NCBI RefSeq assembly: GCF_003335085.1
Contig: NZ_QPEJ01000018.1
Location: 744,001-808,000 of the forward strand
From: Polaribacter sp. WD7
GTDB lineage: Bacteria > Bacteroidota > Bacteroidia > Flavobacteriales > Flavobacteriaceae
Direction: 5' to 3'
Length of the DNA: 64,000 nucleotides
Numbering within the stretch: the first letter of the stretch is position 1; every line of letters starts with the position of its first letter. Positions 1 through 8,800 of this stretch are shown in pieces. The notes beneath the pieces are model-generated. The model searched no databases. It was not told the DNA's origin and saw nothing but the letters and a program-made list of their open reading frames with translations. A program made the translations under genes and the position numbers.

Positions 1-46
1 TAAAAATTGTTTTATTAGATTACACAATAACGCTGGCAAACAAGTT

Positions 47-173
47 GCGTTAGCGATTGAAGTGGCATCCTTTTTGGCTGTCAGTTTGAGTGAATTTTGA
101 GGAACGAAAAAATTTGTATCGATAACAAAGCAAAAAAGATAAAACGTAAAGCGAGACCTGAAAGGGAACGCCC
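47..173 (+). repeat. Nested intergenic inverted repeat, copy A
   Basis: The outer element has a left end beginning TGCGTTA and ending GGCATCC, with an arm ATCCTTTTTGGCT (67-79). The right arm AGCAAAAAAGAT (129-140) is nearly its reverse complement. The right end closes with AACGCCC near 168-173. The loop (about 79-127) holds a second, imperfect inverted repeat starting TGTCAG and ending GATAACA. An inverted second copy of the outer element, without the inner one, lies at 60386-60462 inside the trp operon. I recall similar elements as common between genes in Flavobacteriaceae, but that is recollection. No coding frame is evident in positions 1-185. Confidence 0.6.
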
Positions 174-185
174 AAGAAATAGAAA

Positions 186-1142
186 ATGAAGATTACAGAT
201 CATATAAAAGAGGCAAACGGAAAAACATTGTTTTCATTTGAGATTATTCCGCCAAAAAAAGGAAATAACATTCAGCAATTGTATGACAATATAGATCCGT
301 TAATGGAGTTTAATCCGCCATTTATAGACGTTACCACTTCTAGAGAGGAATATGTTTATATAGATAAAGGAAATGGCTTGTTAGATAGAAAAATTACTAG
401 AATGAGACCGGGTACTGTTGGCATTTGTGCGGCTATTAAGCATAAATATGATGTAGATACTGTACCTCATGTTTTGTGCGGAGGCTTTACCAAAGAAGAA
501 ACAGAGTATGTGTTGGTAGATTGCCATTATTTAGGAATTCAAAATGTTATGGCATTACGAGGTGATGCCATGAGTCATCAAAAATATTTTATTCCTAACA
601 AAGATGGAAATGCTTACGCTAAAGATTTAGTAGCACAAATTAAAAATTTAAATAAAGGTAAGTATTTGCACAATGTTGTAGAAACAAATAACTGTTCAGA
701 TTTTTGTATAGGTGTTGCAGGGTATCCAGAAAAACATTTAGAAGCGCCGTCTTTGCAAACCGATTTAAAGCGTTTGAAAGAGAAGGTAGATGCAGGGGCA
801 GATTATGTAGTTACACAAATGTTTTTTGACAATCAGAAATATTTTGCGTTTGTAGATGCAGCTAAAAAAGCAGGAATTAATGTACCAATAATACCAGGTA
901 TTAAGCCGATAGCCACAAAAAAACATTTGCAGTTGTTGCCTCAGGTTTTTAGAATTGACATACCAGAAGAGTTAATTTCTGAAGTAGATAAATGCAAGAC
1001 CAATAAAGATGTACGACAGGTAGGTATTGAGTTTGCTATTAATCAATCTAAAGAGTTGTTAGCAGCAGGAGTTCCTGTACTACATTATTACTCTATGGGT
1101 AAAAGTGATAATATTCATGCTATTGCCTCAGAACTATTTTAG
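186..1142 (+). CDS. metF: 5,10-methylenetetrahydrofolate reductase
   Basis: This cytosolic flavoenzyme reduces 5,10-methylene-THF to 5-methyl-THF, the methyl donor for methionine synthesis. The 318-residue protein is the usual bacterial length and shows the TIM-barrel family signatures in order: FSFEIIPPKKG near the N-terminus, DVTTSREE, the segment ending VMALRGDA (the folate/FAD-binding region), AGYPEKHLEAPS, DYVVTQMFFDN and the late PIIPGIKPI motif. The ATG start puts the conserved FEIIPPK motif about 17 residues in, as is normal. The gene stands directly after an intergenic repeat. In relatives metF often follows metH, but no metH end can be seen in the first 185 bases. No terminator is obvious downstream. 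Confidence 0.96.
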   Translation: MKITDHIKEANGKTLFSFEIIPPKKGNNIQQLYDNIDPLMEFNPPFIDVTTSREEYVYIDKGNGLLDRKITRMRPGTVGICAAIKHKYDVDTVPHVLCGGFTKEETEYVLVDCHYLGIQNVMALRGDAMSHQKYFIPNKDGNAYAKDLVAQIKNLNKGKYLHNVVETNNCSDFCIGVAGYPEKHLEAPSLQTDLKRLKEKVDAGADYVVTQMFFDNQKYFAFVDAAKKAGINVPIIPGIKPIATKKHLQLLPQVFRIDIPEELISEVDKCKTNKDVRQVGIEFAINQSKELLAAGVPVLHYYSMGKSDNIHAIASELF

Positions 1143-1216
1143 GTTAGGAATAAACACAATTGATACATAAATAATAAAAAGCAATTTTTTGAAAATAAAT
1201 AAGTAAATAAAATGTT

Positions 1217-1224
1217 TACTTTTG
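1217..1224 (+). promoter_or_regulatory. Probable -7 element for trxA
   Basis: TACTTTTG fits the Bacteroidota -7 consensus TAnnTTTG, 37 nt before the trxA ATG. A TTTG at 1188-1191 is the only -33 candidate, but its 25-nt spacer is longer than usual, so only the -7 box is well supported. Confidence 0.5.
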
Positions 1225-1261
1225 CTTTTACAAAAAAATAATAACTCTTAAAAAATAGATA

Positions 1262-1579
1262 ATGGCATTAGAAATAACAGACGCAACTTTTGATGAAGTA
1301 GTATTACAATCAGACAAACCTGTATTAGTAGATTTTTGGGCAGCTTGGTGCGGTCCTTGTAGAATGGTTGGGCCAATTGTTGATGAAATTCACACAGAGT
1401 ATGATGGTAAAGCCATTGTAGGTAAAGTAGATGTAGATGCTAATCAAGAATTTGCAGCTAAATATGGGGTAAGAAATATACCAACTGTTTTAATTTTTAA
1501 AAACGGTGAAGTGGTAGACAAACAAGTAGGAGTTGCTCCTAAAAACGTGTATACAGGTAAAATTGATGCTGCATTATAG
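1262..1579 (+). CDS. trxA: Thioredoxin
   Basis: A 105-residue single-domain cytosolic thioredoxin, which reduces protein disulfides and is itself recharged by thioredoxin reductase. The redox motif WCGPC is at residues 29-33 inside the canonical VDFWAAWCGPCR stretch, and the cis-proline is P74 in RNIPT. There is no signal peptide or extra domain, and the length is standard for the family. It appears to be transcribed alone: it has its own -7 element upstream and a clear intrinsic terminator 25 nt after the stop. Confidence 0.97.
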   Translation: MALEITDATFDEVVLQSDKPVLVDFWAAWCGPCRMVGPIVDEIHTEYDGKAIVGKVDVDANQEFAAKYGVRNIPTVLIFKNGEVVDKQVGVAPKNVYTGKIDAAL

Positions 1580-1603
1580 TAGTTTAACAATATTATATAA
1601 TCT

Positions 1604-1633
1604 AAAGGTTTGGCTAACGTCAAACCTTTTTTT
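1604..1633 (+). terminator. Intrinsic terminator of trxA
   Basis: A 9-bp stem AAAGGTTTG / CAAACCTTT with an 8-nt loop is followed by a T-run. Confidence 0.85.
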
Positions 1634-1660
1634 ATTTTAGGAGTTTAGTAGTTTCGATTT

Positions 1661-2014
1661 ATGATAAAAGAAGCATTGTTTGTTTATGGTACGTTAAAGC
1701 CAAATTGCGAAAATGAACACGTATTAAAAGAAATTGAAGGAAAATTTACGAAAGCAATGTTAAAGGGCTTTACATTTGATGATGAATGGCAAAAACAAAC
1801 AGGGTATCCGGGAATTAGAGAGACCAACTTGAGCTCTGAAGTAAAAGGATTTTTATTTACATCTACCAATTTAATAAATAACTGGAAAGTTTTAGATAAA
1901 TTTGAAACTGAAGCATACCATAGAATAAATGTGCCTGTTATCCTTACAGATAAAAGTATAGTAAACGCATATGTTTACACAATTAATAACAACTTTGATA
2001 TTTGTAAATTTTAA
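1661..2014 (+). CDS. AIG2/gamma-glutamylcyclotransferase-like protein
   Basis: A 117-residue small cytosolic protein of the gamma-glutamylcyclotransferase-like (AIG2/YtfP) fold. The family hallmark FVYGTLKP is at residues 7-14, and the C-terminal LDKFETEAYHR segment (78-88) supplies the acidic residue (E82 or E84) and the Tyr/Arg pair expected at the active site. Known members act on gamma-glutamyl amines or peptides; the real substrate cannot be read from sequence. The stop is 9 nt before the aminopeptidase start, so the two are probably co-transcribed, along with the DUF58 gene after that. The fold is well supported, the reaction is not. Confidence 0.85.
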   Translation: MIKEALFVYGTLKPNCENEHVLKEIEGKFTKAMLKGFTFDDEWQKQTGYPGIRETNLSSEVKGFLFTSTNLINNWKVLDKFETEAYHRINVPVILTDKSIVNAYVYTINNNFDICKF

Positions 2015-2023
2015 AAGAAAAAG

Positions 2024-4585
2024 ATGAAAAAATTAATACTCCTTTTTATTGCAATATTATCTTTTTTAAGTTGTTCTTCTAAAAGAGAAGAATTACAATT
2101 GAAAAAAGGTATTTCTCACGAATTAGCCAAGTATAGAAAACAACAGATTACAGACCTTGTTTACAACCTTCATTTTAAAATTCCGAAACAAAAAAGTAAA
2201 GTAATAGATGCTAGATTAGCGTTGGTATTTACTGTTAAAGATTTAAAATATGATGTTTTTTTAGATTTTAATGAAAGCGCATCTAAACTTAAATCCTTAA
2301 AAATAAATGGAGCTACAGCAGAAATCAATCATCAAAAAGAACATCTTATTATTGATAAAAAGAATTTGAATTTAGGAGAGAATTCAGTTGAAATCTTTTT
2401 TGATGCAGGAGAGAAATCATTAAATAGAAATCAAGATTTTTTATATACATTATTAGTGCCAGACAGAGCAAGTACTTTGTTTCCTTGTTTTGATCAACCA
2501 GACTTAAAAGCAAAGTACAACTTAAGAATTACTGCGCCAAAAGATTGGAATGTTTTAGCAGGAGCTTTTGAAGAAAGTGCATTAGAGATAGATGATTTTG
2601 TAGAGCATAATTTTGCCACTTCAGATGTAATGAGTTCTTATTTATTTTCTTTTGTAGCAGGCAAATTTACAGAAGAAATTAAAAATCCAGGAGCGTTTGA
2701 TATGCGCTTTTTATATAGAGAAAATAATGAAGAAAAAATAGGTGAAAGTGTTGATGAGGTGTTTAAAATTCATCAAAATTCAATAGATTTTCTAGAAAAT
2801 TACACAGCGGTTACATTCCCATTTCAAAAAATGGATTTTGTTGCGATTCCGCCTTTTCAATATGGAGGAATGGAACACGTTGGCGCTATACAGTACAGGC
2901 AATCTTCATTGTTTTTAGATAAAAATGCAACGCAAACTCAAAAATTAAGAAGGGCTAAATTGATTGCTCATGAAACCTCTCATATGTGGTTTGGAGATTT
3001 GGTTACTATGCGTTGGTTTAATGATGTTTGGATGAAAGAGGTCTTTGCTAATTTTATGGCAGATAAAATTGTAAACCCTGTGTACCCTCAAGTAAATCAT
3101 GAGTTAAGTTTTATGATGTCTCATTACCCAAGTGCATATTCAGAAGACAGAACAAAAGGAACAAATGCAATTCGTCAACAATTAGACAACTTAAAAAATG
3201 CAGGTTCTTTATACGGAAGAATTATTTACAACAAGGCGCCAATTATGATGCGTCAACTAGAATTTTTGTTAGGCGAATATGAGTTTCAAAAAGGGATTCA
3301 AAAATATATTAAAAGTTATAAAAATAATAACGCAGATTGGAATGATTTGGTAGCTATTTTTGATGAAAATGCGAACGGAAATATAAAAAGTTGGAGTGAT
3401 GTTTGGGTAAATTCTTCTGGAAGACCCATTTTTTATGAAGAAATAGAAACCAATGAAAAAGGAAACGTAACCAAATTTATAATTCATCAAAAGGCAGAAG
3501 ATGAGACAAACAAAATTTGGACACAATCTTTTAAAATTCAGCTGTTAGATGCTAGGGGTTACGTTAAAAATATTACCATAAGAAATATGGGTAAATCCTT
3601 TGATATTACTTCTGCAACAAAAGATTTTAAACCTGGTCAAATTTTATACAATACAAACGGTTTTGGGTACGGTGTTTTTCCAATTTACAAAGATAACATT
3701 AACGATTATAAGAATATTAAAGATCAGGTTTCTAGAGGGTATCAATACATCAACCTTTATGAAAATATGTTGATAGGAGAAATTACACCTTTACAAACGT
3801 TTAATGTTTTTTTAGATGCTATTCAATCAGAAAAAAACGAATTGATTACCAATTACCTGTCTAATAATATGCAAAACATATATTGGCAATTTTTAACAAA
3901 TGTGCAACAGCAAGAATTACAAAGGTCAACAGAAAAAAGCATTTTTGCACTATTAGAAAGTAACTTGCCTTCTAATCTTAAAAAAACAATATTTAGACTG
4001 TTTCAATCTATCGCTATTTCAAAAGAAGGCAAAGAGCATTTGTATAAAATTTGGGCTAAAGAAAAATCAATTCAGAATTTATTTTTAAATGAAAATGAGT
4101 ATACTATTTTAGCGATGCAGTTAGCAATTATAAATCACTCAAAGGTTGCAGAAATTTTAAAGGAGCAACAAAATAGAATTACAAATCCAGATCGCTTAAA
4201 ACGTTTTAAGTGGTTGTTACCTTCTTTATCTTCTGATGAAATAGAGAGAGATAATTTTATGAAATCGTTGTTGCAAAAAGAGAATAGAGAAAAGGAATCT
4301 TGGGTGCAAATAGCTTTACAAAATATTCATCATCCGTTAAGGCATCAATCGTCAACAAAACATTTAAATTCAGTTTTAGAAAAACTAGAAGAAGTACAAT
4401 TAACAGGAGATATTTTTTTTCCGAAAGGATGGTTGGCAAGTTCTATAGGTAATTATTCTTCTAAAGAAGCGTATGTTGTTTTAGAGCAGTTTTTAGGACG
4501 TAATACAAACTACAAAAAGAGTTTGTTGCAAAAATTGCATCAAACAACAGATAATTTAATAAGAGCACAAGATATAAAGAAATAG
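2024..4585 (+). CDS. M1 family aminopeptidase, probable lipoprotein
   Basis: An 853-residue zinc aminopeptidase of the M1 (gluzincin) family, removing N-terminal residues from peptides outside the cytoplasm. It starts with a hydrophobic signal followed by LSCSS, a plausible Bacteroidota lipobox, so it is probably anchored in the outer or inner membrane facing the periplasm. The zinc motif HETSH is H316-H320 with the third ligand E339 after the expected 18-residue spacing. The exopeptidase motif, GAMEN in most homologues, reads GGMEH (281-285), a substitution I associate with Bacteroidota homologues. The ERAP1-like C-terminal half is long and helical. It sits in a tight run between the AIG2-like gene (9 nt) and the DUF58 gene (2 nt). 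Confidence 0.93.
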   Translation: MKKLILLFIAILSFLSCSSKREELQLKKGISHELAKYRKQQITDLVYNLHFKIPKQKSKVIDARLALVFTVKDLKYDVFLDFNESASKLKSLKINGATAEINHQKEHLIIDKKNLNLGENSVEIFFDAGEKSLNRNQDFLYTLLVPDRASTLFPCFDQPDLKAKYNLRITAPKDWNVLAGAFEESALEIDDFVEHNFATSDVMSSYLFSFVAGKFTEEIKNPGAFDMRFLYRENNEEKIGESVDEVFKIHQNSIDFLENYTAVTFPFQKMDFVAIPPFQYGGMEHVGAIQYRQSSLFLDKNATQTQKLRRAKLIAHETSHMWFGDLVTMRWFNDVWMKEVFANFMADKIVNPVYPQVNHELSFMMSHYPSAYSEDRTKGTNAIRQQLDNLKNAGSLYGRIIYNKAPIMMRQLEFLLGEYEFQKGIQKYIKSYKNNNADWNDLVAIFDENANGNIKSWSDVWVNSSGRPIFYEEIETNEKGNVTKFIIHQKAEDETNKIWTQSFKIQLLDARGYVKNITIRNMGKSFDITSATKDFKPGQILYNTNGFGYGVFPIYKDNINDYKNIKDQVSRGYQYINLYENMLIGEITPLQTFNVFLDAIQSEKNELITNYLSNNMQNIYWQFLTNVQQQELQRSTEKSIFALLESNLPSNLKKTIFRLFQSIAISKEGKEHLYKIWAKEKSIQNLFLNENEYTILAMQLAIINHSKVAEILKEQQNRITNPDRLKRFKWLLPSLSSDEIERDNFMKSLLQKENREKESWVQIALQNIHHPLRHQSSTKHLNSVLEKLEEVQLTGDIFFPKGWLASSIGNYSSKEAYVVLEQFLGRNTNYKKSLLQKLHQTTDNLIRAQDIKK

Positions 4586-4587
4586 CT

Positions 4588-5508
4588 ATGAATTTATCAG
4601 AAGTACAATCTTCAGACATTAAAAATTTAGATCTTTTGGCAAAACAAGTAGTGGAAGGGTTTATTACAGGTATGCATAAAAGTCCATTTCACGGATTTTC
4701 AGTAGAATTTTCTGAGCATAAACTATACAATAAAGGAGAAAGTACAAGACATATAGATTGGAAATTATTTGCTAAAACAGAAAAATTATATACAAAAAAA
4801 TACGAAGAAGAAACTAATTTAAGATGTCATATTATTGTAGATAATTCTGCGTCAATGCATTACCCTGTTGTTAAAAAGCAAACAATAGATAATTTAAATA
4901 AAGTAGGTTTTGCTGCTGTAGCTTCTGCATCTTTAATGGAGTTGTTAAAGCGTCAAAGAGACGCTGTAGGATTAAGTATATATGCAGATAGTTATGAGTA
5001 TTATGCGCCTGAAAAAGGAAGTGAACGTCATAGAAAAATGTTGTTACATCAATTAGAGCAGCTTCTCACCAAAACATCAAATGCAACAACGGAAACTTAC
5101 CAATATTTACATGAAATTGCAGATAAAATTCATAGACGATCTTTAATTTTTTTGTTCACAGACATGTTTCAGACTACAAAAGAAAATAATGAGTTATTTG
5201 AAGCATTACGGCATTTAAAATACAACAAACATGAAGTTGTTTTGTTTCACACTTTTGATGCAGAGACAGAATTTGATTTTAATTTTGATAATAGTCCCAA
5301 AAAATTTATTGATGTAGAAACAGGATCAGAAATTAACGTTTATGCAGAAAATATACAGCAAAAATATAGTCAATTGGTATCTTTTTATTTTAAAGAACTG
5401 AAAAATAAATGTTTACAATATCAGATAAATTATGTTCCTGTAGATATTAAAAAAGGGTATCAAGAAATCTTAACGACTTATTTAATTAATCGAAAAAAAA
5501 TCAAATAA
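4588..5508 (+). CDS. DUF58 / VWA-like domain protein
   Basis: A 306-residue DUF58 protein, the partner usually encoded with MoxR-type AAA+ ATPases. The conserved block (about residues 35-62) contains GESTRHIDWKLFAKT. A VWA-type MIDAS-like DNSAS follows at 85-89, suggesting metal-dependent protein binding. There is no transmembrane segment, so it is cytosolic. It starts 2 nt after the M1 aminopeptidase stop. No MoxR gene is present in the window, so any ATPase partner must be encoded elsewhere. The molecular role of the family is poorly defined, and nothing here adds a specific one. Confidence 0.9.
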   Translation: MNLSEVQSSDIKNLDLLAKQVVEGFITGMHKSPFHGFSVEFSEHKLYNKGESTRHIDWKLFAKTEKLYTKKYEEETNLRCHIIVDNSASMHYPVVKKQTIDNLNKVGFAAVASASLMELLKRQRDAVGLSIYADSYEYYAPEKGSERHRKMLLHQLEQLLTKTSNATTETYQYLHEIADKIHRRSLIFLFTDMFQTTKENNELFEALRHLKYNKHEVVLFHTFDAETEFDFNFDNSPKKFIDVETGSEINVYAENIQQKYSQLVSFYFKELKNKCLQYQINYVPVDIKKGYQEILTTYLINRKKIK

Positions 5509-5524
5509 TTTTTTGATTTTATAC

Positions 5525-5554
5525 TTGTGTATATAAAAATCTGTATTATATTTG
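5525..5554 (+). promoter_or_regulatory. tRNA-Asp promoter
   Basis: TTG (5525-5527), a 19-nt spacer and TATATTTG (5547-5554) match the Bacteroidota/flavobacterial promoter consensus exactly. Transcription should start about 5 nt on, roughly 13 nt before the mature tRNA. Confidence 0.85.
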
Positions 5555-5571
5555 CATCCGCTATTAGCAAC

Positions 5572-5645
5572 GGTCTGGTAGTTCAGCTGGTTAGAATACC
5601 TGCCTGTCACGCAGGGGGTCGCGGGTTCGAGTCCCGTCCAGACCG
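5572..5645 (+). tRNA. tRNA-Asp (GTC)
   Basis: A 74-nt cloverleaf. The acceptor stem GGTCTGG pairs with CCAGACC, followed by discriminator G, the identity base for Asp tRNAs. The anticodon GTC is at 5606-5608 in the loop CTGTCAC, and the T-arm contains GGTTCGAGTCC. CCA is not encoded. It has its own promoter and terminator, so it is a single-tRNA transcription unit. Confidence 0.98.
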
Positions 5646-5650
5646 CGAAA

Positions 5651-5678
5651 AGCATCTCAATTGAGATGCTTTTTTTTT
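5651..5678 (+). terminator. Terminator of tRNA-Asp
   Basis: A perfect 20-nt palindrome AGCATCTCAATTGAGATGCT is followed by eight Ts. Confidence 0.92.
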
Positions 5679-5821
5679 GGTGTAAACTTAGAATGTATGT
5701 TTTGCTTTAAAATTTTAATGTGTAGAATTTATGATGAATTACATTTTAATTTTAGAGATGTGTTTTTTGATATAACATTAACGTATCTACTTTCTTAAAG
5801 TAAGATTGATAGTGTTAACTT

Positions 5822-5829
5822 TACTTTTG
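5822..5829 (+). promoter_or_regulatory. Probable -7 element for tamB-tamA
   Basis: TACTTTTG matches TAnnTTTG 35 nt before the proposed tamB start. No TTG lies at the right distance upstream, so this is a partial match. Confidence 0.45.
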
Positions 5830-5864
5830 AAAAAGTCAATAAGATTACGCTGATAGTAGTAATC

Positions 5865-8800
5865 TTGCAAATAAAAATTATCAACGTGCCTTCAAATAAA
5901 AAAAATAAAAAGAAAAATCATTGGTTAAGGTGGTTTTTCCGGTTAGTAGCAAGCGTTATTGCTTTTCTTTTGCTAATTATTCTTTTTGTAAGAAGTTCTT
6001 GGGGACAAGCTATTATTATTAATAAAATAGTTAATTATGTCTCTGAAAAAACAAATACCAAAGTAGAAATAGACAAAGCATTTGTAACTTTTGATGGTAA
6101 TGTTAAAGTACAAGGATTGTTTTTAGAAGACACAAAAAAAGACACGCTTGTATACCTAAACTCTTTAGAAGCAGATTTACCTTTAATTGGAATGATAAAA
6201 GGGACAACCTTAGGAGTAGAAAACATAGAAATAGAAGGATTAAAGGCAAATATTGAAAGAAAAGACACCATAAACGGCTATAATTTTCAATTTTTGATAG
6301 ATGCTTTTGTTACAGAAACACCAGGTAATTCTGAACAAGAAGCAACTACTAAATCGCCAATTATTGTAATAGGCGATTTCTCATTAAAAAATATCAATTT
6401 TACATACAATGACGCATCATTGGGTATTCAAAATTCCAATAAAATAGGAAGCTTTAAGGGTAGTTTTGATACTATTGATCTAGAAAAAATGGTATTTAAA
6501 GCAAATGAAATACGGCTTGTAAACTCAGATATAGTTTATCAACAATTACCCGCATTAATAGTATCAACAGAAGAAGTAGTTTTGCCAAAGCTATATGCCA
6601 ATTCAATTACTGTAAACCGTACTAAATTACAATACGATGCAATACCACAAGATTTTTATACAGATGTAGATATCAATACCTTTACCTCAAATGCAATAGC
6701 ACTAGATTTGCAAAAATCTGTATTTGCTGTAGAAACAGTTTTTTTAAAAGACACTAAAGCAGAAATTGAAGTTGCAATAAACCCAAAGGAGAACCAAAAC
6801 GATTCACAAAAAAAACAATTTTTATGGCCAGAATTAACTGTAAATATTGATAATATTACATTTGAAAATAATACTGTTGCCTACATTCTTAATAAAACTG
6901 AAATAAAAGAGAATGTTTTTAATCCCAATGCCATTTTATTAGATAGTCTAAATTTAGAAATATCTAAAATCAACTATGTAGAAAATGAAGGTAATCTATT
7001 TCTAAAATCATTAACATTTCATGAGAGCTCAGGATTCAATTTGCAAAGATTTACAGTAGAAACTTCATTTTCAGACAACAACATTGCAATTGATAATTTT
7101 CTTTTTGCATCCAATAAAAATACCGTTGCAGGTAATGCAAATCTAAACTTCAAATCAATTGAAGCGCTTATAAACCGGCCAGAAAATGTTACTGTAGATT
7201 TACAATTACCAATAATTCAACTCAATATTAACGAAATTTCTCAATTTGTACCCAATTTAAAAGCAAATCCATACATCTCTGAATTGGGCAAAAAAATGAT
7301 AAACGGACAGCTGCATGCAAACGGTACATTGTCTAAAATAGATATTACTGAAAGTACTATTTCTTGGGGAAAATCAACAAAAATATCTGTAGAGGGTAGT
7401 ATTTATAACGCAACTACCCCAGATTTCTTAAAAGTAGATATTCCCAATTTTAAAATTTCTACAGCCAGAAAGGACATCTTAAATTTTGTAGACCAAAAAG
7501 CACTTGGCATTCAATTGCCTAAAGAAATTTTCTTAGAGGGTAAGGCAAACGGAGGTTTAGAAAATATTACAACAGACGCAAAATTAACAACCTCTCATGG
7601 TATCGTAGCTTTAAAGGGAGGCGTTAGTAGTACACAAGGTATTCGTTTTGATGCAGATTTAGAAATTAAAGAGTATAAAATTAATCAACTTTTACAAGAT
7701 GATAGTTTTGGGACATTAAGTTTACAAGTGAAAACGGAAGGAAAAGGGGAAAGTATCAATTCTTTAAACGGAAAAATAGATGCTACGGTCTCAAAATTTA
7801 TTTTGAACGATTATGCTATAGAAGATTTGTCGTTAAAAGGTAATTTTGTAGATGGTATAGGAAATCTATCTTCTAAATATAAAGATGAAAATATAAATGC
7901 AAATCTAAAAGCTTTTGTAGATTTAGATAGGATAAATACCCTTGCTAACCTAACCTTAGATTTGGTAGGTGTAGATTTGCAAGGTATAGGCGTAATGCAA
8001 AGAAATATTAAAGCAGGTATGGATATTTCTGTAGATTTTGAAGGTAATTTAGAGAAATATCAAATAAAAGCACTTGTAGATGACGGAGCCGTAGTGTACG
8101 ACAACAAAACTTACTTAGTGGGGCAAATAGATGCAAGAGGGTTTATAGATAAAGATACAACTTCTGTAACATTAAAAAATAAAATGATAGACCTAAAATT
8201 AGCGTCTAATACAGATCCTCAATCTTTTGGAGTGGCTTTACAAAAACACATTTCTAGCTATTTCTATAGAGATGTTATTATAGCCGATAGCATTCAAAAA
8301 CCAGTTAACATAACGTTAGAAAGTAAGATAGTACAAACCCCCCTTATAAGTGATGTTTTTTTAGTAAATGTAAAAGACATAGATACAGTAAGCATAAATG
8401 TTGATTTTGATGAATTGAAAAGAAAATTAAATGCAAATATTACCGCACCCCATATCAATTATAATGATAGCGAGGTTGATAGTTTAGCATTTACAATGAA
8501 TACAGATAAAGAAAATTTTAATTTCAAACTCGGTTTTAAAGATATAAAAGCAAACCCTTTATTTGTGCCCAAAACGGTCATTACAGGAAATCAAAAAAAC
8601 AATGAGTTGTCTTTAAATTTTGCGGGTTACTATGATTCTGAAACCTTAATGAATGTAAATGCAAAAATTACAGGCAGTAAAGAAAGGTTACGTTTTACTG
8701 TAAATCCAAATAAATTAATTTTAAACAAACATATCTGGTCTATCCCCGCAGACAATGAAGTTGTTTTAGAAAACTCCAATACACTTTTATTTAACAATTT

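Noticed and set aside
1-185. 3' end of a metH gene before metF
   Set aside because: All frames contain stops and the sequence is explained by the repeat element; no MetH-like residues are visible.
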